Positions 34,344 through 43,251 of a stretch of 43,498 nt of DNA are shown piece by piece; the first letter of the stretch is position 1; each line of letters begins with the position of its first letter. The translations under genes and the position numbers were made by a program. The DNA is from Campylobacteraceae bacterium (lineage in GTDB: Bacteria; Campylobacterota; Campylobacteria; Campylobacterales; JALSKU01): contig JALWUQ010000065.1 in NCBI GenBank assembly GCA_026993075.1, positions 1 to 43,498 of the forward strand. The letters run 5' to 3'. A model generated the notes under the pieces. The model did not search any database. It saw only the letters and a list, made by a program, of their open reading frames with translations, and had not been told where the DNA came from.

Positions 34344-34359
34344 TCAAGGATTTAAAAAT

Positions 34360-35400
34360 ATGAAAAATTATGCTATTGTTTTTGGTGGTATTAGTTATGA
34401 ACATGAAATAAGCATTATCAGTGCCATAACTCTTAAAGATGTTATAAAAAAAGATAAAATATTTATTTTTTGTGACAAGAAGAGGGATTTTTATCTTATT
34501 TCCAAAGAGAATATGAAAGCTAAATACTTTAGTTCCGGTGAGTATAAAAAAAGTGAACAAATCTATCTGAAATATAGTGGATTTTATAAAAAAGCACTTT
34601 TAAAAGATAAAAAAATAGAATTTGATTTAGCTATTAATTTAATACATGGAAAAGATGGTGAAGATGGGTTGTTGTCGTCTTTGTTTGAATTTTTTGATAT
34701 CAATTACATAGGACCGAGAGTAGAGGCCAGTGTTGTAAGTTTCAATAAAGAATTTACAAAACTCTATGCAAGCAGTAAGAATGTTCCGACTTTGTCATAT
34801 CAAGTTATCAATAAATTTGACAAACAAAAGCCAAAACCTAAATACCCTGTTGTTATAAAACCGTTAAGATTAGGCAGTTCTATAGGCTTAAGTGTTGCAA
34901 ACAATAAAGATGAATTTGAATATGCTTTGGATGTAGCCTTTGAGTATGATAATGATGTATTGGTTGAGCAATTTTATGATAACATTAAAGAGTATAATTT
35001 AGCAGGTATAAAAGGTAAAGACGGATTTTTATATTCTATTATCGAAGAACCAAAAAAAGAGAGTATTTTGGATTTTGATAAAAAATATCTTGATTTTTCA
35101 AGAAGCACAGGGGCAAATAAAGCAGAATTGCCATCAAAAATTATTTCCCAGATTTATAGTGCATTTGAGAGTATTTATGAGCCGCTGTTTGAAGGAGCTA
35201 TTATAAGGTGTGATTTTTTTATGCTTAATGAAAAAGTTTACTTGAATGAGATAAATCCCGTTCCTGGCAGTTTAGCCAATTATCTTTTTGATGATTTTAA
35301 TCTTATTCTTGATAAAATTTCATCAAATCTTCCAAAAAAAAGGAAAATTAATATTGATTATAGGTATATAAACTCTATAAATGCAGTAAAATGCAAATAA
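34360..35400 (+). CDS. ddl: D-alanine-D-alanine ligase
   Basis: Ddl joins two D-Ala for the peptidoglycan pentapeptide. The 346 residues include VFGGISYEHEISIISA at the N-terminus and INLIHGKDGEDGLLSSLFEF. The ATP-grasp part has PVVIKPLRLGSSIGLSVA, and YLNEINPVPGSLANYLF carries the metal-binding Glu/Asn. It follows ruvA by 16 bases. With murF two genes on, it supplies and consumes D-Ala-D-Ala. Confidence 0.95.
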   Translation: MKNYAIVFGGISYEHEISIISAITLKDVIKKDKIFIFCDKKRDFYLISKENMKAKYFSSGEYKKSEQIYLKYSGFYKKALLKDKKIEFDLAINLIHGKDGEDGLLSSLFEFFDINYIGPRVEASVVSFNKEFTKLYASSKNVPTLSYQVINKFDKQKPKPKYPVVIKPLRLGSSIGLSVANNKDEFEYALDVAFEYDNDVLVEQFYDNIKEYNLAGIKGKDGFLYSIIEEPKKESILDFDKKYLDFSRSTGANKAELPSKIISQIYSAFESIYEPLFEGAIIRCDFFMLNEKVYLNEINPVPGSLANYLFDDFNLILDKISSNLPKKRKINIDYRYINSINAVKCK

Positions 35401-35410
35401 TATGATATAA

Positions 35411-35445
35411 TTTTACATAAAATTATATGTAAAATTATATGTAAA
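35411..35445. promoter_or_regulatory. palindromic and tandem-repeat operator candidate ahead of phd
   Basis: TTTTACATA and TATGTAAAA form a perfect inverted repeat around AAATTA. The 12-base unit AAATTATATGTA then repeats head to tail (35420-35431 and 35432-35443). It lies 10 bases before the ATG of the antitoxin gene, the usual place for autoregulatory antitoxin operators. Confidence 0.5.
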
Positions 35446-35454
35446 GGTTTTTAA

Positions 35455-35682
35455 ATGTCTGCAGCATACCGCAAGGAAGATATCTATACAGCGACTGAAG
35501 TTGTAAGAAATTTCAGTTCAATCTTAAAAAGTGTAGTAAATAAAGAAAAAGATAGAATAGTGATAGTAAAAAATAATAAATTTGAAGCAGTTCTTTTGCA
35601 TATAGATGAGTATGAAAAACTAAAAGACTCTGTTTTACTGCTTGAAAAAATTTACAACAAAACAAAAAAAAGCACTAAATAA
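35455..35682 (+). CDS. orphan Phd/YefM family antitoxin
   Basis: A 75-residue protein matching the Phd/YefM fold: a short N-terminal DNA-binding part (EDIYTATEVVRNFSSILKSV), then DRIVIVKNNKFEAVLLHIDE and a charged C-terminal helix that would wrap a toxin. No toxin gene is next to it: the following gene is an alpha/beta hydrolase. AAAGG precedes the ATG. The stop overlaps the hydrolase ATG by one base. It may serve as a stand-alone regulator of the hydrolase-murF segment. Confidence 0.8.
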   Translation: MSAAYRKEDIYTATEVVRNFSSILKSVVNKEKDRIVIVKNNKFEAVLLHIDEYEKLKDSVLLLEKIYNKTKKSTK

Positions 35683-36407
35683 TGGCCTTGAAAGGTATTT
35701 TATATAAAGAAAGGATATTTGATATATCTTATGAAATATTAAATAAAAATAAAAAATGTGATATTGTATTTTTACATGGCTGGGGGAGTAATAAAGAAAT
35801 AATGAAGCAAGCTTTTGGTAAAACCTTGCAAGATTTTAGACATATCTATATAGATTTACCGGGTTTTGGCAATAGCTCTAACAGCATGAGTTTGTGTAGT
35901 ATGGATTATTGCAACATAATCGAACAATTTTTAAAACATGTAAAATTTGATAAAAATATCATCATTGGACACTCTTTTGGTGGGAAGATTTCTACTTTGT
36001 TAAATCCAAAACTTTTAGTGCTGTTAAGTAGTGCCGGTATTCTTACTCCAAAGCCTATACATATAAAAGTAAAAATATATATATTTAAACTTTTAAAAAA
36101 ATTAGGCTTTGAGCATTTTTATAAAATATTTGCCACGAAAGATGTTAAAAATATGGATAAAAACATGTATGAGACTTTAAAAAATGTTGTAAATGAGGAT
36201 TTTTTTAATAATTTTAATAATTTTTCAAATAATGCACTTATATTTTGGGGAAAAGATGACAAAGCTACACCTTTAAGCTCTGGCAGAAAAATATCAAATT
36301 TTATAAAAAGCAGTAAATTTTATGAGCTTGAGGGTGATCACTTTTTTTTTATGAAAAATAGCTTATTTATAGCAGAACAGATTAAGGCAAATAAAACATG
36401 TATATGA
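35682..36407 (+). CDS. alpha/beta hydrolase
   Basis: A 241-residue cytosolic alpha/beta-fold hydrolase. VFLHGWGSNKE is the oxyanion part, IIGHSFGGK the nucleophile elbow (G-x-S-x-G), LIFWGKDDKATPLSSG bears the acid and LEGDHFFFM the catalytic His. Substrate unknown. Translationally linked to the antitoxin upstream (TAATG), and its end overlaps murF by 10 bp. The family is conserved next to murF in Campylobacterota as far as I recall, hinting at an envelope-related substrate. Confidence 0.85.
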   Translation: MALKGILYKERIFDISYEILNKNKKCDIVFLHGWGSNKEIMKQAFGKTLQDFRHIYIDLPGFGNSSNSMSLCSMDYCNIIEQFLKHVKFDKNIIIGHSFGGKISTLLNPKLLVLLSSAGILTPKPIHIKVKIYIFKLLKKLGFEHFYKIFATKDVKNMDKNMYETLKNVVNEDFFNNFNNFSNNALIFWGKDDKATPLSSGRKISNFIKSSKFYELEGDHFFFMKNSLFIAEQIKANKTCI

Positions 36408-37840
36408 TAATTTTTAAGACAATTTCGCATATTATTTTTACTGTAACACTCGGATGGTATCTTATTGTTAATTTACAGTGGTATAATTATAAAATTGACA
36501 GGGTTATATTTAGGCACAAAAAATATCTGTGGCATATACTTTTATTTATTGTACCTGTTATGGCATACTATCTAACCGGTAAATACTTTTGGATATATTT
36601 TTATTTTGCTTTGCTGCCTGCTTATTATATATGGCAAAGAGGGCTTGACAAAAAGCTTGTTTTTACAAGCAGAGTTAAAAGATTTTTTCTTTTTTTGATA
36701 TTAGCTGTTGTTTTTCAAGATATTCTTTGCCTTGTTAGTGGAAGATGCTATATTCTCGGTGTTATACTACCTCTTATCGTTGCTGTAATCGTGAGCAATA
36801 TTTTTGAGAAGATTTTATTTGAAGGGTTTAAAAAAGAAGCCAAGAAAAAATTAAAAAATATGAATAATTTAAAAATTATTGCCATAACAGCAAGTTATGG
36901 CAAAACCAGTATGAAAAATTTTTTATATCAAATATTGGATGACAACTTTAATGTATATATAACTCCAAAAAGCGTAAATACTGAAGCTGGGATCATAAAA
37001 GATATCAATACATCATTACCAAAAGATACTGAAATTTATATAGTAGAAGCAGGAGCAAGACAAAAAGGAGATATCAGAAAGATTGTTGATGTTATTCAAA
37101 ATGATTATGCAATAGTCGGTAAAATTGGGCCTGCTCATATAGAATACTTTAAAACTTTACAAAATATCAGAGATACCAAAATGGAGATTTTACAAAGCAA
37201 AAATTTGAAAATTGCTTATGTTCATGAAAGTGCAGCGGTAAAGCCAGAAGAAAATATCATAGTTTTTGGAGAAAATATTAAAAATAGTTTCTCAAGTCTT
37301 GATGGGTTAAAATTTGATATTGAAATTGATAATAAACTGGAAAATTTTTATGCAGAAAATATTTTAGGTGAATTTAACGCTGTAAATATAACTGCTGCTG
37401 TATTGATGGCACTAAAGCTTGGAATGACTATGGATAGCATAAAAAAAAGAGTTTTGCACCTCAAACAAGTACAACACAGACTTCAAAAAATACAAGCCGG
37501 TGGAAAACTTATCATAGATGACAGTTATAATGGCAATTTGGAGGGTATGGTTTCTTCGTATGAATTGGTATCTTTTTACAAAGGCAGAAAAGTTATCGTA
37601 ACCCCGGGTATTATGGAGAGTACAAAAGATGCAAATATCGCCTTATCTAAGAAAATAGATGAAGTTTTTGATCTTGCTATTATAACAGGAAAAACAAATA
37701 GTATGACTTTACTTGATAATTTAAAAAAATGTAAGAAGTTAATTCTTGCAGATAAAAAAGAGTTGCAAAATATTCTTGCAAAAGAGACAAATGATGGTGA
37801 TTTAATACTATTTTCAAATGATGCACCAACATTTATGTAA
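36398..37840 (+). CDS. murF: UDP-MurNAc-tripeptide-D-Ala-D-Ala ligase MurF with membrane N-terminus
   Basis: MurF adds D-Ala-D-Ala to the muropeptide precursor. The first ~150 residues contain about five hydrophobic segments and are absent from E. coli MurF; the Mur ligase part follows. ITASYGKTSMKNFLYQIL is the ATP loop, VEAGARQKGDI and GPAHIEYF are family motifs, LGEFNAVNITAAVLMALKLG contains the central site, and IIDDSYNGNLEGM is the ligase C-terminal motif. The start is ATG 36398 or 36404. It works downstream of ddl. Confidence 0.9.
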   Translation: MYMIIFKTISHIIFTVTLGWYLIVNLQWYNYKIDRVIFRHKKYLWHILLFIVPVMAYYLTGKYFWIYFYFALLPAYYIWQRGLDKKLVFTSRVKRFFLFLILAVVFQDILCLVSGRCYILGVILPLIVAVIVSNIFEKILFEGFKKEAKKKLKNMNNLKIIAITASYGKTSMKNFLYQILDDNFNVYITPKSVNTEAGIIKDINTSLPKDTEIYIVEAGARQKGDIRKIVDVIQNDYAIVGKIGPAHIEYFKTLQNIRDTKMEILQSKNLKIAYVHESAAVKPEENIIVFGENIKNSFSSLDGLKFDIEIDNKLENFYAENILGEFNAVNITAAVLMALKLGMTMDSIKKRVLHLKQVQHRLQKIQAGGKLIIDDSYNGNLEGMVSSYELVSFYKGRKVIVTPGIMESTKDANIALSKKIDEVFDLAIITGKTNSMTLLDNLKKCKKLILADKKELQNILAKETNDGDLILFSNDAPTFM

Positions 37841-37899
37841 TTTTTGGTATATACTGTTATAATTATAATAAAAATTTTATACTCTAAGAGGATATCAAC

Positions 37900-40002
37900 A
37901 TGAAAATTGAAAGTTTATTTGTGGCTTCTTTGGAGCCCAATGCCGGTGGCTTGGTGGTATCTATGGGGCTTATGGGTGTATTAAAAAAGAAGATAGAAAA
38001 AGTTGCCTTTTTTAGACCTATTATTTTGGAAGATTCTCCTGAAAAAAATGATGATATCAGATTTATGATAGAACATTATAATTTGAAGATTGACTATGCG
38101 CAGAGTTATGCATTTACTTTGGTTGAGGCTGCCGGTCTTATAGCGGATAATAAGCTTAATCTTCTTTTTGAAAAGATAATAGAAAAATTTGCAGCACTTG
38201 AGAAAAAATATGATTTTGTTTTATGCGAAGGGATAAGCAAATCACTTTTTACTTCATCTGTTGATTTTGACATAAATCTTGAGATTGCAAAAAATATTGG
38301 GAGTCCGGTTGTAGGTGTTTTAAATGGAAAAGATAAAATCTCTAAAGAAATTTGGGAAGAAGCAAAGATTGAAGGCGATACTATAAAAGAAGAGGGATGT
38401 CCTCATTTTGCAACATTTATCAACAGACTAGACCAGCAAGCACTTATAGATTTGACAAATAAAGTAAGATTTTTAAGTAGTGATGAAGCTCCGATATATC
38501 TTTTTCCGGAAGTCCAAGAATTATCATATCCAACAATAGGTGAAGTGAATGAATATTTGAATGCAAAATGTATTTTTGGAGGTGGCAATGACTTAAAAAG
38601 GTTAGTCAGACAAAGTAAAATTGCCGCTATGAATCTGGATCATTTTTTAATGAGACTTGAAGATGGCGACCTTATCATAGTTCCAGGTGATAGGCTTGAT
38701 ATGATATTAGGCTCAATAGCAGCAAATTATTCTAAAGACTTTCCTTCGATTTCCGGCATTGTGCTTACTGGAGGATATATTCCAAATGATATATTTATGA
38801 AACTTATAGGCGGTGTAGGAGAGTTTACAATACCAATAATAAGTTCAAAAGAAGATACTTTTAAAACAGCGATGAAGGTCAATAAAACAGAAGCTAAAAT
38901 TATGCCCGGTAGTTTAAATAAAATTGCAATTATTGAAGGTCTTTTTTCTACTTATATAAATTTAAAAAATCTTGAAGATAAAATAGAAACTATATCTTCT
39001 TCTTCTGTAATGACTCCTGCAATGTTTGAATATAAAATGTTTGAAAAAGCAAGAGCAGATATTAAAACTATAGTATTACCAGAAAGTGAAGATGAAAGGA
39101 TTTTAAGAGCATCTGATATTCTTTTAAGAAGAGGAGTGGTAAACATAATACTTCTTGGAAAACCTGAAGAGATAACTTCTAAATGTTCTTCTTTAGGAAT
39201 TGAGCTCAATAAAAATATTAAAATAGTTGATCAATCATCAAGTAAGTTAAAAGCAAAATATGCTAAAAAATTTTATGAATTAAGACAGAAAAAAGGTATG
39301 ACACAAGAAGGTGCTCTTGATATAATGAATAATAAAAATTATTTTGCTACTATGATGATATATATGGGTGATGCTGATGGCTTGGTCTCTGGTGCAAATA
39401 ATACAACTGCCGATACAGTAAGACCTGCACTCCAAGTAGTAAAAACAAAACCAAATATTTCTATAGTTTCAAGTGTTTTTTTTATGTGTCTAGAAACTAA
39501 AGTTTTAGTTTATGGTGATTGTGCTGTTAACCGTGATCCTAATGCCGAGCAATTAGCACAAATTGCTGTGTCTTCTGCCGATACAGCTAGGCTTTTTGGT
39601 ATTGAGCCTATAGTTGCTATGCTTTCTTATTCTACCGGTAACTCAGGTACCGGAAAAGATGTTGAGAAAGTAAGTGAAGCTACAAAAATAGTAAAAAAAT
39701 TGAGACCGAATTTATTGGTTGAAGGACCAATTCAGTATGATGCGGCTATTGATAAAGAAGTTGCGAAGAAAAAGCTTCCAAACTCAAAAGTAGCAGGAAG
39801 GGCAACTGTGTTTATATTTCCGGATTTAAATACAGGAAATAATACTTATAAAGCAGTACAGAGAAGTTCAAATACTATTGCCGTAGGTCCTGTTCTTCAA
39901 GGTTTAAAAAAGCCTGTTAATGATTTAAGCAGAGGTTGTCTGGTAGAAGATATAGTAAATACAGTAGCTATAACGGCCATACAGGCACAAGTAGATGAAT
40001 AA
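37900..40002 (+). CDS. pta: phosphate acetyltransferase
   Basis: Interconverts acetyl-CoA and acetyl phosphate. The 700 residues have three parts: an AAA-like N-terminal domain (~1-210), a DRTGG domain (~215-340) and the catalytic PTA domain (~375-700). The catalytic part has VLPESEDERILRASDILLRR, DADGLVSGANNTTADTVRPA, NAEQLAQIAVSSADTARLFG and AMLSYSTGNSGTG. The N-terminal loop reads EPNAGGLVVSMGLM: the Lys/Ser of a working P-loop (G-K-S) is missing, so this part is probably not an ATPase. AAGAGGATATC precedes the ATG. AckA follows 9 bases on. Confidence 0.95.
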   Translation: MKIESLFVASLEPNAGGLVVSMGLMGVLKKKIEKVAFFRPIILEDSPEKNDDIRFMIEHYNLKIDYAQSYAFTLVEAAGLIADNKLNLLFEKIIEKFAALEKKYDFVLCEGISKSLFTSSVDFDINLEIAKNIGSPVVGVLNGKDKISKEIWEEAKIEGDTIKEEGCPHFATFINRLDQQALIDLTNKVRFLSSDEAPIYLFPEVQELSYPTIGEVNEYLNAKCIFGGGNDLKRLVRQSKIAAMNLDHFLMRLEDGDLIIVPGDRLDMILGSIAANYSKDFPSISGIVLTGGYIPNDIFMKLIGGVGEFTIPIISSKEDTFKTAMKVNKTEAKIMPGSLNKIAIIEGLFSTYINLKNLEDKIETISSSSVMTPAMFEYKMFEKARADIKTIVLPESEDERILRASDILLRRGVVNIILLGKPEEITSKCSSLGIELNKNIKIVDQSSSKLKAKYAKKFYELRQKKGMTQEGALDIMNNKNYFATMMIYMGDADGLVSGANNTTADTVRPALQVVKTKPNISIVSSVFFMCLETKVLVYGDCAVNRDPNAEQLAQIAVSSADTARLFGIEPIVAMLSYSTGNSGTGKDVEKVSEATKIVKKLRPNLLVEGPIQYDAAIDKEVAKKKLPNSKVAGRATVFIFPDLNTGNNTYKAVQRSSNTIAVGPVLQGLKKPVNDLSRGCLVEDIVNTVAITAIQAQVDE

Positions 40003-40011
40003 GGATATCTT

Positions 40012-41190
40012 ATGAAAATTTTAGTTTTAAACGCAGGCAGTTCTTCTATAAAATTTCAACTATTTCAAGTTAAAAGCTGGGATGTTGTATGTATAGGACT
40101 TATTGAACAGATTGCACAAGAGCAGGGACATATCGCACTAAAATACAACGGTAAAGATATAGAAAAAGTACTTACTATAAAAGATCATGCTGAGGGCATA
40201 AGAATATTACAAGAGTTACTCTCAGAGCTTGGTGTATTGAAAGATTTTGACGAGCTTATTGGAGTGGGGCATAGAGTGGTTCACGGTGGAGAGTATTTTA
40301 GTGAGCCTACACTGATAAATAAAGATGTTATAGGTAAAATAAAAGAGGTATCGTCGCTTGCGCCACTTCATAATCCTGTAAATCTTATAGGCATTGAAAT
40401 TATAGCTAAAAAATATAAAAATATAAAACAAGTAGCTGTTTTTGATACGGCATTTCATCAAAGTTTGCCTAAAAGTGCATACATATATGCTTTGCCTTAT
40501 AAATTTTACGAAGATCAACAAATAAGAAGATATGGATTCCATGGAACATCTCATCATTATGTTGCCAAAAAAGCTGCAAAATATTTAGGCATAGATAAGA
40601 AAAAAGTAAACCTGATAACTTTACACCTGGGAAATGGCGCAAGTGTTACAGCGATAAAGAGTGGGAAAAGTATCGATACATCTATGGGGCTTACTCCCTT
40701 GGAAGGTCTTGTTATGGGTACAAGAAGCGGAGATATTGATCCTGCTATTATATTGTATTTATCTAAATGTTTGAATTTGAATATAGATGAAATGGATGAC
40801 ATACTAAATAAAAAAAGTGGTTTAAAAGGGATATGTGGCTTAAACGATATGCGGGAAATAGAACAAAAGGTTGCCAAAAAAGATTTTTATGCAAATCTTG
40901 CACTTGAAATATTTTGCTATAGAATAAAAAAATATATAGGTGCTTATACCGCTAGCATAGGAAAAGTGGATGCTATTGTTTTTACGGGCGGTATTGGCGA
41001 ACATTCTGTTCTTGTAAGAGAGAAAGTTTGTAAAGATTTAGATGAGAGTATTGGAGCAAAGATAGACTTGAAAGAAAATACAAAAAATTCTATTTTTATC
41101 AGTGCGAATGATTCTAAAATAAAAATTTTGGTTGTCCCTACTGATGAAGAACTTGAAATCGCAAAACAGACATATAAAATAGTTAGCTAA
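40012..41190 (+). CDS. ackA: acetate kinase
   Basis: Transfers phosphate between acetyl phosphate and ADP. The 392 residues have all the family motifs: VLNAGSSSIKFQLF, GVGHRVVHGGEYF, VFDTAFHQSLP, YGFHGTSHHYV, LITLHLGNGASVTAI and MGLTPLEGLVMGTRSGDIDP, with TGGIGEHS near the end. Paired with pta, it either excretes or assimilates acetate. AAGGATATCTT precedes the ATG. Confidence 0.97.
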   Translation: MKILVLNAGSSSIKFQLFQVKSWDVVCIGLIEQIAQEQGHIALKYNGKDIEKVLTIKDHAEGIRILQELLSELGVLKDFDELIGVGHRVVHGGEYFSEPTLINKDVIGKIKEVSSLAPLHNPVNLIGIEIIAKKYKNIKQVAVFDTAFHQSLPKSAYIYALPYKFYEDQQIRRYGFHGTSHHYVAKKAAKYLGIDKKKVNLITLHLGNGASVTAIKSGKSIDTSMGLTPLEGLVMGTRSGDIDPAIILYLSKCLNLNIDEMDDILNKKSGLKGICGLNDMREIEQKVAKKDFYANLALEIFCYRIKKYIGAYTASIGKVDAIVFTGGIGEHSVLVREKVCKDLDESIGAKIDLKENTKNSIFISANDSKIKILVVPTDEELEIAKQTYKIVS

Positions 41191-41203
41191 AAGTGAGAAA
41201 ATT

Positions 41204-41662
41204 ATGAATAAATGGATGAAAATAGCTTATAATGAAGCAGTGAAGAGTTTAAGCAATATGGATGGTGGTCCTTTTGGAGCAGTTATTGTAAGAAATGAAA
41301 AAATTATAGCAACAGGACGAAATGAAGTGCTGTTGAATAATGACCCAACAGCACATGCAGAAGTAAATGCCATAAGGAAAGCTTCAAAAATTTTAAAAAG
41401 ATTTGATCTTAAAGATTGTACTCTTTATACAACCTGCTTTCCTTGTCCTATGTGTATAGGTGCGATATTTTGGGCGAGGATTCCTATTGTATATTATGGT
41501 GCAACTGAAGATGATGCATCCCATGGCGGATTTGATGATAAGATTTTTTACAAAATGATTAAAAAGAAAAATAGATATGCTATCTTACATCAAATAGACC
41601 ATAAAAAAAATGCGAAACTTTTTGACAAATGGAATAACCTAAAAAATAAAAAGATATATTAG
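41204..41662 (+). CDS. guanine-deaminase-like cytidine-deaminase-fold enzyme
   Basis: A 152-residue zinc deaminase. PTAHAEVNAIRKASK has the zinc His and catalytic Glu, and TTCFPCPMCIGAIFWARIPI has the two zinc Cys. The tail with GGFDDKIFYKMI resembles bacterial guanine deaminase GuaD more than tRNA adenosine deaminase TadA. Guanine to xanthine is therefore the likely reaction, but other purine deaminases remain possible. It starts 13 bases after ackA with GTGAGAAA upstream. Confidence 0.8.
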   Translation: MNKWMKIAYNEAVKSLSNMDGGPFGAVIVRNEKIIATGRNEVLLNNDPTAHAEVNAIRKASKILKRFDLKDCTLYTTCFPCPMCIGAIFWARIPIVYYGATEDDASHGGFDDKIFYKMIKKKNRYAILHQIDHKKNAKLFDKWNNLKNKKIY

Positions 41663-41742
41663 CTTCTGAGCTTATGCACTATAAGGTCAGATATAATATC
41701 TCGCGACATAACAATATCTATTGGGTAGTTCACTTGACTCAT
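41659..41742 (-). CDS. possible 27-aa small protein, antisense to the flgH leader
   Basis: Too short for the ORF track. On the minus strand AAGGAG stands 8 bases before an ATG, followed by 27 codons (beginning MSQVNYPIDIVMSRD) and TAA. The stop overlaps the stop of the deaminase gene. There is no hydrophobic segment. The good ribosome site in an otherwise empty 150-bp gap supports translation; no homologue is known to me. It may also be a remnant or a chance ORF. Confidence 0.4.
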   Translation of the reverse strand: MSQVNYPIDIVMSRDIISDLIVHKLRS

Positions 41743-41760
41743 ATTGACAACTCCTTAACA

Positions 41761-41776
41761 TGGAACTTTTTTTGCT
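41761..41776 (+). promoter_or_regulatory. sigma-54 promoter for flgH
   Basis: TGGAACTTTTTTTGCT has GG and GC 10 bases apart and matches TGGCAC-N5-TTGCW with one change, 37 bases ahead of the flgH ATG. It closely resembles the flgI site at 5278. RpoN control of flgH is known in Campylobacter. Confidence 0.8.
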
Positions 41777-41813
41777 TTATATTTTTGTATTATAGTAGAA
41801 TATCGGAGTAATT

Positions 41814-42533
41814 ATGAAATTTGGAGTTATGTTATTTATGTCTATTGTTGCCTCATTGGTTTTTAGCGGCTGCACTGCAAAAAGTGTTGACCCTACTATA
41901 GCTATGAAACCTCCTGCTTATGTGGAACAGTTGCCATCAAAAGAAAAAGAAGCAGCATTCCCAAACGAAGGAAGTCTTTTTGGAAGAGGCGACAACCCTC
42001 TGTTTTCAGATAGGAAAGCTATGAATGTAAATGACTTGGTTACTGTTGTTATAGATGAAACAGTAGCTCAAAGTTCAAGTTCTCAAAAAAGTTTATCAAA
42101 AAATAATTCAGATAAGCTTGGTGGAGGTATTTTCACGAATGCTGGCACAAATGCTGCAGTAAATGGTGCAGTAAATAAAATAAACGGTATAACAAATTTA
42201 GGTTTTCAAACAGGCTCACAAAATAGTTTTTCAAGTAAAGGAGATAATACAAGAAACGAACAGTTTACAACTACCATCTCAGCTAGAGTCATAAAAATAC
42301 TAAATAATGGTAATTATTTTATATCAGGAAGTAGAGAAATGCTTATAAATGGTGAAAAGCAAATCATTGAGATAAGCGGAGTCATAAGACCTTACGATAT
42401 AGATCAGACAAATACCATAAATTCCAAATATATAGCAGATGCAAAAATACTGTATAAAACAGAGGGGCCGATGGATATAAACAATAAAAAAGGATGGGGT
42501 ACCAAGCTAATCGAAAGTATTTGGCCGTTTTGA
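41814..42533 (+). CDS. flgH: flagellar L-ring lipoprotein FlgH
   Basis: FlgH builds the L-ring in the outer membrane. The 239 residues begin with a lipoprotein signal (MLFMSIVASLVFSGC, lipid on Cys 20). SLFGRGDNPLFSDRKAMNVN followed by DLVTVVIDETVAQSSSS is the family start. The C-terminal half has RVIKILNNGNYFISGSREML, INGEKQIIEISGVIRPYDI and the last WGTKLIESIWPF. CGGAG precedes the ATG. It is a single-gene unit behind sigma-54, separate from flgI, and converges on tetR. Confidence 0.95.
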   Translation: MKFGVMLFMSIVASLVFSGCTAKSVDPTIAMKPPAYVEQLPSKEKEAAFPNEGSLFGRGDNPLFSDRKAMNVNDLVTVVIDETVAQSSSSQKSLSKNNSDKLGGGIFTNAGTNAAVNGAVNKINGITNLGFQTGSQNSFSSKGDNTRNEQFTTTISARVIKILNNGNYFISGSREMLINGEKQIIEISGVIRPYDIDQTNTINSKYIADAKILYKTEGPMDINNKKGWGTKLIESIWPF

Positions 42534-42548
42534 TTTTTTACAGTAGTC

Positions 42549-43151
42549 TTATCCAGTAGAAATCATTTCCCAAAAAAAGTCTATATGCTTTTCAAAAAGA
42601 GTAGCAACTTGTGATGAGTTTTCTTTATCAATTCTAAGAATAGTTGCTTGCATTCTGTAAAAGAATAGGGGGGATAAAAATTCTTGAGCCATTAGCATAG
42701 GATCGCTTGAATGTATCATGCCTTCTTGCATCATAATAAAAAAGGCTTGAGAAAGAATTTTAAGATGACTTTTGTGAAAGTCATTGAAAAAAATTTCTCT
42801 TATCTTTTTGCTTTGCATAAGTTCAATCATCATAAACCTAAAAAATTTCTCACTTTTGTTATCATAAGATAATAGTTTAAAAGAAGCAGCAAATTCCCTT
42901 AGAAAACTTTTGCCCTTTAATGCAAATTCATTGATAGGTTTTTGTGAAATAAGTAATGATAAAGAAGAGGAGGCGAGTGAAGAAACGATAGTGTCTAAAA
43001 TATCTTCTTTATTTTTAAAATGATTATATATTGCACTTTCTCTTATACCCACTTTTCCCGAAATCATGCGTATAGAAGTTCCTTTGTAACCTTTTTGTGA
43101 AAACAACTCCAATGCAACATCCAAAATCTTATCTTTAGTACTTTTTTCCAT
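42549..43151 (-). CDS. TetR/AcrR family transcriptional regulator
   Basis: A 200-residue repressor. The N-terminal DNA-binding part is KILDVALELFSQKGYKGTSI, then MISGKVGIRESAIYNHFKNK, the TetR helix-turn-helix. The C-terminal ~140 residues are the ligand and dimer domain. AGGAG precedes the ATG. Its promoter carries an operator in the spacer, and three more copies of that operator lie upstream, so it is very likely autoregulated and controls a gene beyond the right edge. The ligand is unknown; efflux control would be typical for the family. Confidence 0.9.
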   Translation of the reverse strand: MEKSTKDKILDVALELFSQKGYKGTSIRMISGKVGIRESAIYNHFKNKEDILDTIVSSLASSSLSLLISQKPINEFALKGKSFLREFAASFKLLSYDNKSEKFFRFMMIELMQSKKIREIFFNDFHKSHLKILSQAFFIMMQEGMIHSSDPMLMAQEFLSPLFFYRMQATILRIDKENSSQVATLFEKHIDFFWEMISTG

Positions 43152-43178
43152 TTAAACTCCTAAATTATGGTATTTGTT

Positions 43179-43207
43179 ATTATACAGAACAACTGTTCAT
43201 TTGTCAA
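43179..43207 (-). promoter_or_regulatory. perfect-consensus sigma-70 promoter of the tetR gene
   Basis: On the minus strand TTGACA, 17 bases, TATAAT: all twelve consensus positions and the optimal spacer. The spacer holds the operator GAACAGTTGTTC (GAACAACTGTTC on the plus strand), so bound repressor would block polymerase. Confidence 0.85.
43187..43198. promoter_or_regulatory. TetR operator box 1
   Basis: GAACAACTGTTC, of the form GAAC-N4-GTTC, lies within the tetR promoter spacer. Confidence 0.7.
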
Positions 43208-43219
43208 GTAATTTTATAT

Positions 43220-43231
43220 GAACGATTGTTC
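43220..43231. promoter_or_regulatory. TetR operator box 2
   Basis: GAACGATTGTTC lies 33 bases from box 1 (start to start), about three helical turns. Confidence 0.7.
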
Positions 43232-43251
43232 TGTATAGCAAAAATATATAA

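Noticed and set aside
35455-36407. Complete type II toxin-antitoxin module
   Set aside because: The partner gene is a clear alpha/beta hydrolase with a full catalytic triad, not a known toxin fold.
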